From: Planococcus sp. ISL-110
GTDB taxonomy: Bacteria; Bacillota; Bacilli; Bacillales_A; Planococcaceae
Assembly (NCBI RefSeq): GCF_018613575.1
Contig: NZ_JAGGPX010000014.1
Coordinates: forward strand, 1-64,000
Reading direction: 5' to 3'
Length of the DNA: 64,000 bases
Position numbers and translations under genes: made by a program. Positions 8,371 through 17,006 of this stretch are shown in pieces (within the stretch, counting starts at the first letter, position 1; the number at the start of each line of letters is the position of its first letter). The notes below the pieces were generated by a model. The model was not told where the DNA came from and did not search any database. It worked only from the letters and a program-made list of their open reading frames with translations.

Positions 8371-9675
8371 GTGAGCTACGCAACACAAAAATTAGCTGAG
8401 GAAAAAGTTTTCAAAGATCCGGTTCACCGGTATATCCATGTGCGCGACCAAGTGATTTGGGATTTGATCAATTCGCGTGAAGTTCAGCGTTTGCGCAGAA
8501 TCAAGCAATTGGGCACCTCATATTTAGTCTTCCACGGCGCGGAACACAGCCGTTTTAACCACTCGCTTGGCGTTTACGAAATCGTCCGCAGAATTTCAGA
8601 TGATATTTTCCATGGCCGTCCGGAATGGGATGAAAGCGAGCGCCTCGTCGTTTTGTGTGCAGCGCTTCTTCATGATTTGGGGCATGGCCCCTTTTCGCAT
8701 TCATTCGAAAAAGTTTTTTCTGTCGATCATGAGGAATTCACGCGGGAAATTCTGCTGGGAAACACTGAGGTCAATGAAATCCTGTTGAAGGTGTCGGCAG
8801 ATTTCCCGACAAAAGTGGCGGAAGTCATTGCTAAAACGTATTCGAATAAACAAGTCGTTTCGCTGATTTCCAGCCAGATCGATGCTGACCGCATGGATTA
8901 CCTACAGCGTGATGCCTACTATACCGGGGTTTCCTACGGCCATTTTGACATGGAACGGATTCTCCGGGTCATGCGTCCGCTTGATGACCAGGTTGTCATC
9001 AAGTCGAGCGGCATGCATGCCGTCGAGGATTACATCATGAGCCGCTACCAGATGTACTGGCAGGTGTATTTCCACCCGGTTGCCCGAAGCGCCGAAGTGA
9101 TTTTGCGCAAAATTCTCCAGCGTGCAAAAGAATTGAGCGAAAGCGGCTATAAATTCGCGCAGCCACCGACCCATTTTCTGTCATTTTTCGACCGCAGCTT
9201 TACGCTGAAAGAATATTTGGCACTAGATGAAGGCGTTTTAATGACCTATTTCCAATTATGGATGGATGAACGCGACCCGATTTTGTCGGACTTGTGTGAC
9301 CGGTTCGTCAACCGGCGGCTGTTCCATTATGTTGATTTTGACCCGGGCAAAGATTATAAGAAGCTGGGCGAATTGGCACAATTGTTCCATTCTGCCGGCA
9401 TTGACCCGGAGTATTATTTGATTGACGATTCAACCTCTGATCTGCCTTACGATTTTTACCGTCCGGGTGAGGAAGAAGAGCGTCTGCCTATCCATTTGCT
9501 GATGCCAAACGGCGACATCAAGGAATTATCGCGCTTGTCCCAGATTGTGGACGCCATCTCAGGCAAACGCAGAACCGATTATAAATTGTATTTTCCAGCT
9601 GAGTTGTTGATTGATGGCAAGAAAAAAGCCATCAAGCAGCAGATTTTGGAGATGCTTCGAGAAGGAGGGCTCTAG
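8371..9675 (+). CDS. ywfO: HD-domain phosphohydrolase YwfO
   Basis: A 434-residue HD-superfamily protein of the SAMHD1/dGTPase-like group. Metal-binding residues are visible: His64 (HSRFNH), His101-Asp102 (LLHDLGHGPFSHS) and a later Asp in the SSQIDADRMDYLQRD stretch. The long C-terminal region (about 220-434) matches YwfO of Bacillus. It starts with GTG behind GGAGGTG. Family members hydrolyse (d)NTPs or regulatory nucleotides; the natural substrate here is not shown by sequence. Its stop touches the start of ywgA, so the two are co-translated. Confidence 0.88.
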   Translation: MSYATQKLAEEKVFKDPVHRYIHVRDQVIWDLINSREVQRLRRIKQLGTSYLVFHGAEHSRFNHSLGVYEIVRRISDDIFHGRPEWDESERLVVLCAALLHDLGHGPFSHSFEKVFSVDHEEFTREILLGNTEVNEILLKVSADFPTKVAEVIAKTYSNKQVVSLISSQIDADRMDYLQRDAYYTGVSYGHFDMERILRVMRPLDDQVVIKSSGMHAVEDYIMSRYQMYWQVYFHPVARSAEVILRKILQRAKELSESGYKFAQPPTHFLSFFDRSFTLKEYLALDEGVLMTYFQLWMDERDPILSDLCDRFVNRRLFHYVDFDPGKDYKKLGELAQLFHSAGIDPEYYLIDDSTSDLPYDFYRPGEEEERLPIHLLMPNGDIKELSRLSQIVDAISGKRRTDYKLYFPAELLIDGKKKAIKQQILEMLREGGL

Positions 9676-10170
9676 TTGCTCCAGGAACACGCAAAAATTG
9701 TGGACTTTATTGCCGCCGCGGAAGGTGTAACCGGCCGCAAGAAATTACAGAAAATGATTTATATAATGAAGAAGATGGATATGCCATTTCAGGAAAAATA
9801 CGAGTTCCATATTTATGGTCCGTATTCTGAGGAATTGACTGCCCGTGTGGAGGAATTATGCGATATGGGGTTTTTGTCAGAAGCATTGGAAGACAAAGGC
9901 TCTTACGTTCAATATAAGTATAAGGTGACGGAAGAAGGCATGGAGTTCCGCAAGGTTTTGGAAAAATCCGTTTTGGAGAACCCCTTGACCGCGGAAAAGC
10001 TGAATGCCAAAAGCGGCCGATTCCTGGAATTGACCGCCACACTCCTGTACTTTGACAACTTGAACCGCCAGGAAACCATCGACAAGCTGCATGTGGTCAA
10101 AGGAAAGCTGAACTTCACGGCAGAGGAAATAGATGAGGCTTTTGCTTTTATTGAAGAATTGAGCGCATAG
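9676..10170 (+). CDS. ywgA: YwgA family protein
   Basis: A 164-residue cytosolic protein matching YwgA of B. subtilis, which also follows ywfO. The N-terminal part (HAKIVDFIAAAEGVTGRKKL, then YIMKKMDMPFQEKYEFHIYG) resembles winged-helix or SocA/Panacea-like folds, so a nucleic-acid or toxin-neutralising role is conceivable but unproven. It begins with TTG, immediately after the ywfO TAG and behind GGAGGG. No function is known. Confidence 0.85.
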   Translation: MLQEHAKIVDFIAAAEGVTGRKKLQKMIYIMKKMDMPFQEKYEFHIYGPYSEELTARVEELCDMGFLSEALEDKGSYVQYKYKVTEEGMEFRKVLEKSVLENPLTAEKLNAKSGRFLELTATLLYFDNLNRQETIDKLHVVKGKLNFTAEEIDEAFAFIEELSA

Positions 10171-10183
10171 GAAAAGCGGGAAT

Positions 10184-10212
10184 GAAAAAAAGCTCCTATA
10201 ACAGGAGCATTT
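10184..10212 (-). terminator. Terminator for the minus-strand tautomerase gene
   Basis: On the minus strand GCTCCT, a GTTAT loop and AGGAGC are followed by seven T. On the plus strand the stem has no T-run, so it mainly serves the tautomerase gene, whose 3' region would contain the repeat at 10239-10411. Confidence 0.75.
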
Positions 10213-10238
10213 GAGGTTGAGCTTTTCTTAGTGGCTAG

Positions 10239-10411
10239 CTGCAATGGCCAACTCCTCGAGTCATAAGCCACACTAGCTGTGCGGCTGGAAAAACGCCGCT
10301 TCGCCAGTGCGTCTTATGCTTGTCGGAGGTCCGCAGGATGCGGATCACGTAAGCGTTGCGACAGGAAGTCGCGCTTTTAGCTTACGTTCCTTTAGCCGGC
10401 CATTTCCGCTT
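10239..10411 (-). repeat. R1 hairpin element, copy A (minus orientation), split by an R4 insertion
   Basis: Read on the minus strand this copy matches the R1 layout: GCGGAAATGGCC, ACAAGCATAAG, CACTGGCGAAGCGGC, a T-rich loop, CAGCCGCACAGC, GGCTTATG, GAGGAGTTGGCCATT. Its variable outer arms AATGGCC/GGCCATT are complementary. A 65-bp hairpin-rich segment (10331-10395) interrupts one arm. It lies between the tautomerase stop and that gene's terminator. Confidence 0.8.
10331..10395. repeat. R4 hairpin element nested inside R1 copy A
   Basis: Contains the palindromic hairpin CCGCAGGATGCGG (10331-10343), then ACGTAAGC paired with GCTTACGT (10347-10354 / 10380-10387) enclosing GCGACAGGAAGTCGC (10358-10372). 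A related arrangement occurs at 50920-51000. It sits within R1 sequence that is continuous in the other copies. Confidence 0.7.
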
Positions 10412-10414
10412 TTT

Positions 10415-10600
10415 TTACTGATCGCTAAAAAGTTTGCCTTTTGTGCCGTAATCGGTTTTCTTCATGTCTTCGATAAAGACGGTGACATTTTCGATGGGTG
10501 CTCCTGTTGTTTCAGAAACAGCTTCGGATACCTTTTCGACAAGTGCGCGTTTTTGGTCTTCTGTGCGGCCTTCGAGCATTTTTACAGTTACGTATGGCAT
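10415..10600 (-). CDS. ywhB: 4-oxalocrotonate tautomerase family protein (YwhB-like)
   Basis: A 61-residue enzyme of the tautomerase superfamily. After Met removal the catalytic Pro is residue 1 (MPYVTVKMLEGRT); the downstream ENVTVFIEDM and Lys/Tyr-rich tail match YwhB/4-OT. The start is fixed by AAAGGAG upstream and by the need for Pro next to Met; the longer reading lacks both. Such enzymes form homohexamers and interconvert 2-hydroxymuconate and 2-oxo-3-enoate isomers in vitro; the cellular substrate is unknown. Divergent from ywhD across 61 bases, as ywhB and ywhD are close in B. subtilis. Confidence 0.9.
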   Translation of the reverse strand: MPYVTVKMLEGRTEDQKRALVEKVSEAVSETTGAPIENVTVFIEDMKKTDYGTKGKLFSDQ

Positions 10601-10661
10601 AATGGGTACAGCTCCTTTTCTTGAGAATACTATCATCATAGCAGAACGGAGGATTCAGACA

Positions 10662-11180
10662 ATGGCGAACGAAGAAAAACCAAAACAAAAAGTAGGCTTT
10701 ACCATTATAAAAAATGATCCGACGGCTGGCCATAAAGGCTACGGCATCGGTTCTTTATCCTTGGAAAATGTCTCTCCGCTATTCATCGACGTGGAAGAGC
10801 AGGAAGCGTTCATTGATATCGGCGCCATGCACGCCCGCAGCGAAGTAGAGCGCGGCATCAAGTTCACCACCAACCGGGAAGATTCTGCGGGCGGCAAAGA
10901 TTACTGGCTCGTGTGGATCACCATCGATTTCAATCCGGAAGGCCCATACTATGCAGGAGTTGCAGCGTGTGAAATGGTTGTCAACCGTGAAAAACGCCGT
11001 GGCTACAAAATTTTAGCCGACCATGTCAACCGCATGGATAAATCAATGAAGCGCAAAATTCTTGTCGACCACATGGATGAACCATCAAAACGGGTGCTCG
11101 CAGAATACTTGGATACCCATAATCCGGAAATGTGGCAGCGCAGTGCAGAACAGCTTCATCATGACCTTGGCCGCAAGTAA
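10662..11180 (+). CDS. ywhD: YwhD family protein
   Basis: A 172-residue cytosolic protein matching YwhD of B. subtilis and relatives. It has no membrane segment or signal and no recognisable catalytic motif. The C-terminal half is basic (MVVNREKRRGYKILADHVNR, then KRKILVDHM). The ATG at 10662 follows CGGAGGATT at normal spacing, while the upstream in-frame codons lie within the divergent promoter. Function unknown. Confidence 0.88.
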   Translation: MANEEKPKQKVGFTIIKNDPTAGHKGYGIGSLSLENVSPLFIDVEEQEAFIDIGAMHARSEVERGIKFTTNREDSAGGKDYWLVWITIDFNPEGPYYAGVAACEMVVNREKRRGYKILADHVNRMDKSMKRKILVDHMDEPSKRVLAEYLDTHNPEMWQRSAEQLHHDLGRK

Positions 11181-11288
11181 GAGAAATCCACTTGTACAAT
11201 AAATGATGCAGCTGACAAAGCGGAATATCTATTAAAAATGCAGGTTTTTGAACAGAATGTGACATTTCAATTTGCGTCCAATGGATGG

Positions 11289-11317
11289 TTGAAGTTGTTT
11301 ATAAAAGGCAGTACACT
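11289..11317 (+). promoter_or_regulatory. Sigma-A promoter of the candidate RNA
   Basis: TTGAAG and TACACT are separated by exactly 17 bases. No open frame with a ribosome site follows before the terminator at 11557, so the expected transcript is non-coding. Bases 11181-11288 upstream hold nothing else I recognise. Confidence 0.65.
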
Positions 11318-11323
11318 AGAACT

Positions 11324-11609
11324 ATAGCTTTTCAATAGAAAGCTAGGACACCTGATAGCGAGCAAGTGCCGTGAGCCATTGCGATAAAGAGAAACTTCAA
11401 TCGGTGGGGATTTATCCCCGCTGATTGTTAGTTGATCCAATCGGACTTTTACGGTCAGTGCTCTCACTTGCGTAAGTGGGAGTCTTACTGACCGTGAAAG
11501 CGCGATAAAACCCAAGCCCAATGCCTCATGTCTCTTTCTCCGCACCATCAGGCTTTAAAAAGGTTTTCTGTGAAGGGAAAAAGATTCCCTGTACAGAAAA
11601 CCTTTTTAT
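11324..11609 (+). ncRNA. Candidate structured non-coding RNA of about 285 nt upstream of speE
   Basis: A promoter, a multi-branched fold and a strong terminator delimit this segment. Nested pairings are CCTGAT 11351-11356 with ATCAGG 11547-11552, GTGC 11366-11369 with GCAC 11542-11545, and GTGAGCCATTG 11371-11381 with CAATGCCTCAT 11519-11529 (one mismatch, one G-T). Inside lie two long hairpins, 11393-11433 (CAATCGGTGGGG against CCCCGCTGATTG) and 11451-11495 (ACGGTCAGT against ACTGACCGT). It is not tmRNA, SRP RNA or RNase P RNA by any signature I know. It may be a known class I cannot name or a mobile-element remnant. Confidence 0.6.
11557..11609 (+). terminator. Strong terminator ending the candidate RNA
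   Basis: A perfect 15-bp stem (AAAAAGGTTTTCTGT with its complement) is capped by an inner GGGA-TCCC pairing and ends in a T-run. It isolates the upstream transcript from speE. Confidence 0.9.
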
Positions 11610-11659
11610 TTGGAGTGTAGCGGCACTTCCAGCGGGTAAAGAGGAAGAGGAAAAAAATA

Positions 11660-11687
11660 TTGCACTTTTATTGAAAACACTTATACT
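11660..11687 (+). promoter_or_regulatory. Sigma-A promoter of speE-speB
   Basis: TTGCAC and TATACT with a 16-base spacer, 45 bases before the speE start and just behind the preceding terminator. Confidence 0.7.
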
Positions 11688-11732
11688 TTTTTAAGTGGAT
11701 TTTATTCAGATTGAAAGGGAGTTTGATTATAG

Positions 11733-12566
11733 ATGGCAGGATTTTGGTATACAGAAAAACAAACAGAGAATTTTGGGATTACAATGAAAATCAACAAAAC
11801 GCTTCACACGGAGCAAACGGATTTTCAATACTTGGAAATGGCGGAAACAGCGGAATGGGGCAATATGCTGTTCTTGGACGGCATGGTCATGACTTCTGAA
11901 AAAGACGAATTTGTCTATCATGAAATGGTTGCGCACGTTCCATTGTTCACGCACCCGAACCCGGAAAACGTATTGGTCGTTGGCGGGGGAGATGGCGGCG
12001 TTATCCGTGAGATCCTGAAACACCCGTCTGTCAAAAAAGCGACGCTTGTGGACATTGACGGCAAAGTGATCGAGTACTCGAAAAAATTCCTGCCAAGCAT
12101 CGCGTCAGGCCTGGAAGATTCACGCGTGGAAGTGATCGTCGGAGACGGCTTTATGCACATTGCAGAATCTGCAAACGAGTTTGACGTCATCATGGTGGAT
12201 TCAACTGAACCGGTCGGACCGGCAGTAAACCTATTCTCGAAAGGCTTCTACGCAGGCATTTCAAAAGCCTTGAAAGAAGACGGCATTTTTGTAGCGCAGT
12301 CTGATAACCCTTGGTTTAAAGCGGATTTGATCAAACAGGTGCAAAGCGACGTTAAAGAGATTTTCCCGATCACCAAGCTGTACTTGGCGAACATCCCGAC
12401 GTATCCAAGCGGCCTGTGGGCATTCACGATCGGTTCGAAAAAATACAACCCGCTGGAAGTGCCGGCTGAACGTTTCCACGAAATCGACACGAAATACTAT
12501 ACACCTGAGCTGCATAACGCTGCTTTTGTCTTGCCGAAATTCGTGAAAGATCTGACAGGCGAATAA
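11733..12566 (+). CDS. speE: Spermidine synthase SpeE
   Basis: A 277-residue aminopropyltransferase that joins the aminopropyl group of decarboxylated S-adenosylmethionine to putrescine. The small beta-rich N-terminal domain is followed by a Rossmann-like domain with [15 protein letters not shown] (nucleoside binding) and the catalytic-loop motif [10 protein letters not shown]. Length equals the Bacillus enzyme. An AAAGGGAG site lies about 11 bases before the ATG. The gene lies four bases before speB and shares the promoter at 11660-11687. Confidence 0.97.
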   Translation: MAGFWYTEKQTENFGITMKINKTLHTEQTDFQYLEMAETAEWGNMLFLDGMVMTSEKDEFVYHEMVAHVPLFTHPNPENVLVVGGGDGGVIREILKHPSVKKATLVDIDGKVIEYSKKFLPSIASGLEDSRVEVIVGDGFMHIAESANEFDVIMVDSTEPVGPAVNLFSKGFYAGISKALKEDGIFVAQSDNPWFKADLIKQVQSDVKEIFPITKLYLANIPTYPSGLWAFTIGSKKYNPLEVPAERFHEIDTKYYTPELHNAAFVLPKFVKDLTGE

Positions 12567-12569
12567 CCG

Positions 12570-13442
12570 ATGAGATTTGACGAGACTTACTCAGGAAAAG
12601 TATTCATTAAAAGCCATCCGAATTACGAAGAATCAAAAGCCGTTCTTTACGGCATGCCAATGGACTGGACGGTCAGCTACCGTCCGGGATCGCGTTTCGG
12701 CCCGAACAAAATCCGTGAAGTGTCCATCGGACTTGAAGAATACAGTCCATACCTTGACCGTGAACTCGGAGACGTGAAGTTTTTTGATGCGGGCGATATT
12801 CCATTGCCATTCGGCAATCCGGAAAAAAGCCTGATTGAAATCGAAACCTATGTCCACACGCTGTTGGCTGACAATAAAATCCCAATGGGCATGGGCGGCG
12901 AGCATTTGGTGTCCTTGCCGGTCATGAAAGCAGTCGCCAGCAAATACGACGATTTGGCGATCATCCATTTTGATGCACACACCGACCTTCGTGAAAACTA
13001 TGAAGGCGAGGAATATTCCCATTCAACGCCGATCCGCAAAATTGCGGACCAGATCGGACCGAAGAATGTTTATTCATTCGGCATCCGCTCTGGGATGAAA
13101 GAAGAATTTGAATGGGCAAAAGAACAAGGCATGCATCTTTCGAAATTTGAAGTGCTTGAGCCGTTGAAAAAAGTGTTGCCGACTCTTGAAGGGCGCAATG
13201 TCTACGTGACAATCGATATGGATGTTCTGGATCCTGCACATGCACCGGGCACGGGCACAGTCGATGCAGGCGGCATCACGTCCCGCGAACTGCTAGCTTC
13301 AATCCATGCGATCGCAGCATCAGGCGTCAACGTTGTCGGTTTCGACCTTGTCGAACTTGCACCTGTCTACGACCATTCCGACCAAACCGCCAACACAGCC
13401 AGCAAGCTGATGCGCGAAATGATTTTAGGTTGGGTGAAATAA
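12570..13442 (+). CDS. speB: Agmatinase SpeB
   Basis: A 290-residue ureohydrolase that splits agmatine into putrescine and urea, supplying the substrate for SpeE. Metal-binding motifs of the binuclear manganese site are visible: GMGGEH, FDAHTDLR and IDMDVLDPAHAPGTGT. It starts 4 bases after the speE stop, so the two enzymes are produced together. The arginase alternative is unlikely because the sequence and context match the Bacillus speE-speB agmatinase pair. Its stop is abutted by repeat R1. Confidence 0.95.
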   Translation: MRFDETYSGKVFIKSHPNYEESKAVLYGMPMDWTVSYRPGSRFGPNKIREVSIGLEEYSPYLDRELGDVKFFDAGDIPLPFGNPEKSLIEIETYVHTLLADNKIPMGMGGEHLVSLPVMKAVASKYDDLAIIHFDAHTDLRENYEGEEYSHSTPIRKIADQIGPKNVYSFGIRSGMKEEFEWAKEQGMHLSKFEVLEPLKKVLPTLEGRNVYVTIDMDVLDPAHAPGTGTVDAGGITSRELLASIHAIAASGVNVVGFDLVELAPVYDHSDQTANTASKLMREMILGWVK

Positions 13443-13563
13443 GAAAAGCGGAAACGGCCGTTCAGCTCCGACAGGCATAAGATGCACTGGCGAAGCGGCA
13501 TGTTTTCAGCCGCACAGCCGGAGTGGCTTATGACCCGAGGAGCTGGCCGTTGGAGCTGGACAA
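13443..13563 (+). repeat. R1 hairpin element, copy B
   Basis: Begins immediately at the speB stop. It shows GAAAAGCGGAAACGGCC, CAGCTCCGACAGGCATAAG, GGCGAAGCGGC, a T-rich loop, GCCGCACAGCC, GGCTTATGACC, GAGGAGCTGGCCGTT and GGAGCTGGACAA. Outer arms AACGGCC/GGCCGTT, middle arms CATAAG/CTTATG and inner arms GCGGC/GCCGC are all complementary. A truncated second start (GAAAAGCGGAAACGGC) follows at 13566-13590. Confidence 0.88.
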
Positions 13564-13727
13564 TAAGAAAAGCGGAAACGGCTGCTCAGGGCTTACGCCG
13601 AAATTTCTGTGTAGTTTTAACCAAAAATATATTGAATTAATAAACTTTCGTTGCCAACAACCCGTATTACCACGGCTAGTATGTTAGTGAAAAAGTACAA
13701 GCTCATATTTTATTAAGTAAATCTCTT

Positions 13728-13823
13728 AGCGCCGGCGCGTCCACGGGCTAGACGAAGCGATAAGACAGGTGCTCTTCCCTGGCTTATCGCGGGAGCCATG
13801 CCCAAAGCGACCGAAGCGATGTA
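13728..13823 (+). repeat. R2 repeat, copy 1
   Basis: About 95 bases nearly identical to 26493-26587. The core hairpin is CGATAAGACAGG paired with CCTGGCTTATCG; outer GGGCT pairs with AGCC, and both copies continue with ATGCCCAAAGCG. The AT-rich stretch 13591-13727 before it holds nothing I recognise. Confidence 0.85.
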
Positions 13824-13866
13824 CGAATTGACAATTCTCATATTCAACCCATATAGTTTATCTTTT

Positions 13867-13900
13867 AAACCGGTCTGAGAAATCTTCAGATCGGTTTTTG
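13867..13900 (+). terminator. Terminator downstream of speB and the repeats
   Basis: CCGGTCTGA and TCAGATCGG form a 9-bp stem (one G-T pair) around a six-base loop, followed by TTTTT. It is about 430 bases after the speB stop, so R1 and R2 would lie in the speB 3' untranslated region if there is read-through. Confidence 0.75.
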
Positions 13901-13986
13901 GCATTTCAAAGAGCGTGCTCTGAATAGATTCTTTAGATTAAAAGCGATAAGATAAAATGGACGAACTAGTGGAAGAGGTGCTGACA

Positions 13987-14484
13987 ATGGAATTGTATAA
14001 ATGGACGGGCCACCGCGACCAGGCGGTAACACTGATGGCAAACCTGGCTAACGCAAGGTTGATTTATCTGGTCAACGACGACGAAGCCGTGCTGCTCTAT
14101 GAAACAGAGGGCGGCCCAGGCCTGCAGGAAGCGGAAGCCTATGAAGTGCTGAATGCGGTAGGGGATATCAACGACGGCTACTATGCAGTGTTCAACAATA
14201 TTCCAGTGACAGAAGAAGGCCGTGAGCTGTTCGAGTCGCGCTTCCAGAACCGGGCGGGAATGGTTGAGAAAGAGCCTGGCTTTGCGGCGATCCGCGTGTT
14301 GCGTCCGATAGATTCGGATACCTATGCCATCCTGACTATTTGGAAAGACGAGCAATCGTTCAAGGATTGGCAGGAATCGCAGGCTTACGGCCACGCACAC
14401 GCTAAGCGCGGCACAGCGGAAGGCATCGACAAACGTCCGAATATTTTTCCGCGCCCTTCTTTTGTGACGACCTATACAAGATGA
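13987..14484 (+). CDS. hmoB: Haem-degrading monooxygenase HmoB-like (antibiotic biosynthesis monooxygenase fold)
   Basis: A 165-residue protein. The C-terminal two thirds carry an ABM ferredoxin-like domain (NNIPVTEEGRELFESRF, then YAILTIWKDEQSFKDWQES) and the N-terminal third is the extension typical of B. subtilis HmoB/YhgC (166 aa). HmoB degrades haem to release iron. The ATG at 13987 follows GAAGAGGTG; an in-frame ATG ten codons upstream has no good site. It is flanked by terminators and transcribed alone. Substrate assignment rests on family similarity only. Confidence 0.82.
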   Translation: MELYKWTGHRDQAVTLMANLANARLIYLVNDDEAVLLYETEGGPGLQEAEAYEVLNAVGDINDGYYAVFNNIPVTEEGRELFESRFQNRAGMVEKEPGFAAIRVLRPIDSDTYAILTIWKDEQSFKDWQESQAYGHAHAKRGTAEGIDKRPNIFPRPSFVTTYTR

Positions 14485-14513
14485 ACAAACACGCTTTACC
14501 ACGAGCGACATGC

Positions 14514-14557
14514 AAAGACCACATGGATTTGGCCAAGGCCGAAACATGTGGTCTTTT
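14514..14557 (+). terminator. Terminator behind hmoB
   Basis: AAAGACCACATG and CATGTGGTCTTT form a perfect 12-bp stem with an inner GGCC pairing, followed by TTTTG. Confidence 0.88.
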
Positions 14558-14652
14558 GTTTAATCTGCAGTTCCTGCCAATCCTTCATTGAAAAAAACAG
14601 GCGAGTCAAGCTATAATATAAAGGTTATCAAAGGACGGGGAGGCGGAGAGCC

Positions 14653-15060
14653 ATGCAAAAGACAGTGACAATCAAACTGACGACGACGATCCGCCAGCCG
14701 GATATGGAAGAGCAAGTGATGGTGCTGGAATCTTATGGAACGTTGACGGAAAAAAACAAGATGCGTTATCTGCAATATGCGGAGCAGCAGGACGAGCTTG
14801 AAATCCGGACGACAGTCAAACTTCAGGAAGATGAAGCAGTGATCATGAGAAGCGGCGGCCTGCAGATGCGGCTACCTTTTTTATTACATACAGAACAAAC
14901 CGGCAATCTGACAAATGAACAGGGGTCATTCATGCTGACGACGAAAGCGCATGAGCTGTCGGTCAGCGATACGCGATTCATGGTTCGCTACGATCTCAAA
15001 TTGGGCTTGGATCATGTCGGCGAGTACGAAATGGAAATACAGTTTATGGAGGCTAAATGA
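14653..15060 (+). CDS. ywiB: DUF1934 protein YwiB (calycin-like)
   Basis: A 135-residue beta-rich cytosolic protein of the YwiB/DUF1934 family, which adopts a calycin-like barrel. It always lies just before argS in Bacillales. Here its TGA overlaps the argS ATG by four bases (ATGA), implying translational coupling. The ATG follows GGGGAGGCGGAGAG. No ligand or function is established. Confidence 0.88.
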   Translation: MQKTVTIKLTTTIRQPDMEEQVMVLESYGTLTEKNKMRYLQYAEQQDELEIRTTVKLQEDEAVIMRSGGLQMRLPFLLHTEQTGNLTNEQGSFMLTTKAHELSVSDTRFMVRYDLKLGLDHVGEYEMEIQFMEAK

Positions 15061-16721
15061 TGAATGCAGTAGAAAAAGTTCAACATGCGATTAAAACAGC
15101 ATTTGCGCAAGCGATTGAAAAAGCGGAATTGACGACCGAACCGGTTGAGGTCCGCCTGGAATCACCAAAAGACAAAGCGAACGGCGATTATGCTACGAAT
15201 ATCGCCATGCAATTGACGCGCTTGGCGAAAAAGCCGCCCCGCGCAATTGCGGAAGCGATCGTAGAGAACCTTGACAAAGATGCAGCGAACATCCAAACAG
15301 TTGAAATCGCCGGGCCTGGATTCATCAACATCACCATCAAAAAAGATTATTTGCTGGATGTCATCAAAACTGTGCTGGAGCAAGGCGCTGATTACGGCCG
15401 TTCAACAGCGGGCGGCGGCGAACGCGTCCAGGTGGAATTTGTATCAGCCAACCCGACAGGCGATCTGCATTTGGGCCATGCCCGCGGATCTTCAGTCGGC
15501 GATTCGCTGTGCAATGTATTGGACCTTGCAGGGTACGAAGTGTCTCGCGAATATTACATCAACGATGCCGGCAATCAAATCAACAATTTGGCATTGTCGA
15601 TCGAAGCGCGTTATTTTGAATCGCTCGGCAAAGGCGACAGCATGCCGGAAAACGGCTACCGCGGGCAGGACATCAAAGATATCGCAGACGATCTGGTCAA
15701 AGAACATGGCGATAAATTCGTCAGTTTGACCCACGAAGAGCGCTTTGAAGCCTTCCGCCAGCACGGCTTGAAAGTCGAATTGGCCAAACTGCAGCAGGAC
15801 TTGGAAGATTTTCGCGTGAAATTCGACGTCTGGTACCCGGAATCGTCTCTTTACAATAACGGCAAGATTGACGATGCCTTGGCTAAACTGCGCGCAAATG
15901 GCCATGTCTATGAAGAAGACGGTGCGACTTGGTTCCGTTCAACGACTTTCGGTGACGACAAGGACCGCGTCCTGATCAAGAACGACGGCACATACACATA
16001 CTTAATGCCCGATGTCGCTTATCACGAAGATAAATTGCAGCGTGGATTCGACAAGCTCATCAATGTTTGGGGTGCCGATCACCATGGCTATATCCCGCGC
16101 ATGAAAGCAGCAATCGAGGCACTCGGCTATGACCGCGATACGCTTGAGGTCAGCATCATCCAAATGGTGCAATTGTATAAAGACGGCGAAAAAATGAAGA
16201 TGAGCAAACGTACCGGTAAAGCGGTGACGATGCGCGAACTGGTTGACTTGGTTGGCTTGGATGCAGTACGTTACTTTTTTGCTATGCGTTCAGGCGATTC
16301 TCATATGGACTTCGATCTGGATTTGGCTGTTTCACAATCCAATGAAAACCCGGTCTACTATTCGCAATACGCTCACGCTCGTATTTCTTCAATTCTGCGT
16401 CAGGCAGAAGAACAGGGCTTGACGGCTTCAGAAGACCATTTGGATTTATTGACAACTGAAAAGGAAATCGATGTCCTGAAGAAAATCGGGGATTTCCCGC
16501 AAGTGATTGCAGATGCGGCCAAGCAGCGCGCACCTCACCGAATCACTGCATACATCCATGAATTGGCATCTCATTTCCACAGCTTCTATAACGCCAATAA
16601 AGTATTGGACGCGTCCAATGTTGAATTGACAGGTGCCCGCCTGGCGTTGATTACGTCCGTGAAAACGACTTTAGCCAACGCATTGAAAACAGTCGGCGTC
16701 GCAGCTCCTGAAAAAATGTAA
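15057..16721 (+). CDS. argS: Arginyl-tRNA synthetase
   Basis: A 554-residue class I synthetase that charges tRNA-Arg. The N-terminal additional domain (about 1-110) is followed by the catalytic signature [14 protein letters not shown] (HIGH motif), then MKMSKRTG (KMSKR motif) and the C-terminal anticodon-binding DALR domain ending around the last residues. Length is normal. It is the second gene of the ywiB-argS unit. No terminator is visible before the riboswitch promoter, so some read-through into the B12 region is possible. Confidence 0.97.
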   Translation: MMNAVEKVQHAIKTAFAQAIEKAELTTEPVEVRLESPKDKANGDYATNIAMQLTRLAKKPPRAIAEAIVENLDKDAANIQTVEIAGPGFINITIKKDYLLDVIKTVLEQGADYGRSTAGGGERVQVEFVSANPTGDLHLGHARGSSVGDSLCNVLDLAGYEVSREYYINDAGNQINNLALSIEARYFESLGKGDSMPENGYRGQDIKDIADDLVKEHGDKFVSLTHEERFEAFRQHGLKVELAKLQQDLEDFRVKFDVWYPESSLYNNGKIDDALAKLRANGHVYEEDGATWFRSTTFGDDKDRVLIKNDGTYTYLMPDVAYHEDKLQRGFDKLINVWGADHHGYIPRMKAAIEALGYDRDTLEVSIIQMVQLYKDGEKMKMSKRTGKAVTMRELVDLVGLDAVRYFFAMRSGDSHMDFDLDLAVSQSNENPVYYSQYAHARISSILRQAEEQGLTASEDHLDLLTTEKEIDVLKKIGDFPQVIADAAKQRAPHRITAYIHELASHFHSFYNANKVLDASNVELTGARLALITSVKTTLANALKTVGVAAPEKM

Positions 16722-16749
16722 GAGACAAGCAATCATTTACGTGTATAAT
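16722..16749 (+). promoter_or_regulatory. Probable promoter of the cobalamin riboswitch operon
   Basis: A consensus TATAAT at 16744-16749 has a weak GAGACA 16 bases upstream. It begins right after the argS stop and about 35 bases before the riboswitch. Confidence 0.5.
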
Positions 16750-16783
16750 GAAGACAAGAAACAGAATATGATAACAATTCATA

Positions 16784-16937
16784 AAGGTGCTTATGTCTAA
16801 GAACATGAGTTAAAAGGGAAGCCGGTTCAACTCCGGCGCGGTCCCGCCACTGTATGTGTGAGGAATCTGCAAAATGCCACTGAAGCAATGCTTTGGGAAG
16901 GTGCAGAAACCGGCGATCACAAGCCAGGAGACCTGCC
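16784..16937 (+). ncRNA. Adenosylcobalamin riboswitch
   Basis: The conserved elements appear in order: AAAGGTGCTTATG, then the B12-box part GCCGGTTCAACTCCGGCGCGG, shortened here to the pairing CCGG/CCGG, followed by GTCCCGCCACTGTA. Next comes a variable stem with TGCCACTG and GGGAAGGTGCAG, then the closing AAGCCAGGAGACCTGCC. The ligand-binding core therefore looks complete. It should reduce expression of the downstream B12 uptake and assembly genes when adenosylcobalamin is plentiful, through the terminator at 17007-17040. Confidence 0.95.
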
Positions 16938-17006
16938 TCTATGAGAACACACCCAAACGCCTGCGAGGAAAGGCTGGATGCGCATGCTTTTTTATGTCGT
17001 CCTTTC

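Noticed and set aside
10307-10624. Plus-strand open frame over R1, R4 and the tautomerase
   Set aside because: It is antisense to the tautomerase, whose start, ribosome site and catalytic Pro are clear.
11267-11548. Minus-strand open frame across the candidate RNA
   Set aside because: No ribosome site; its codons run through the two hairpins, so structure explains the sequence better.
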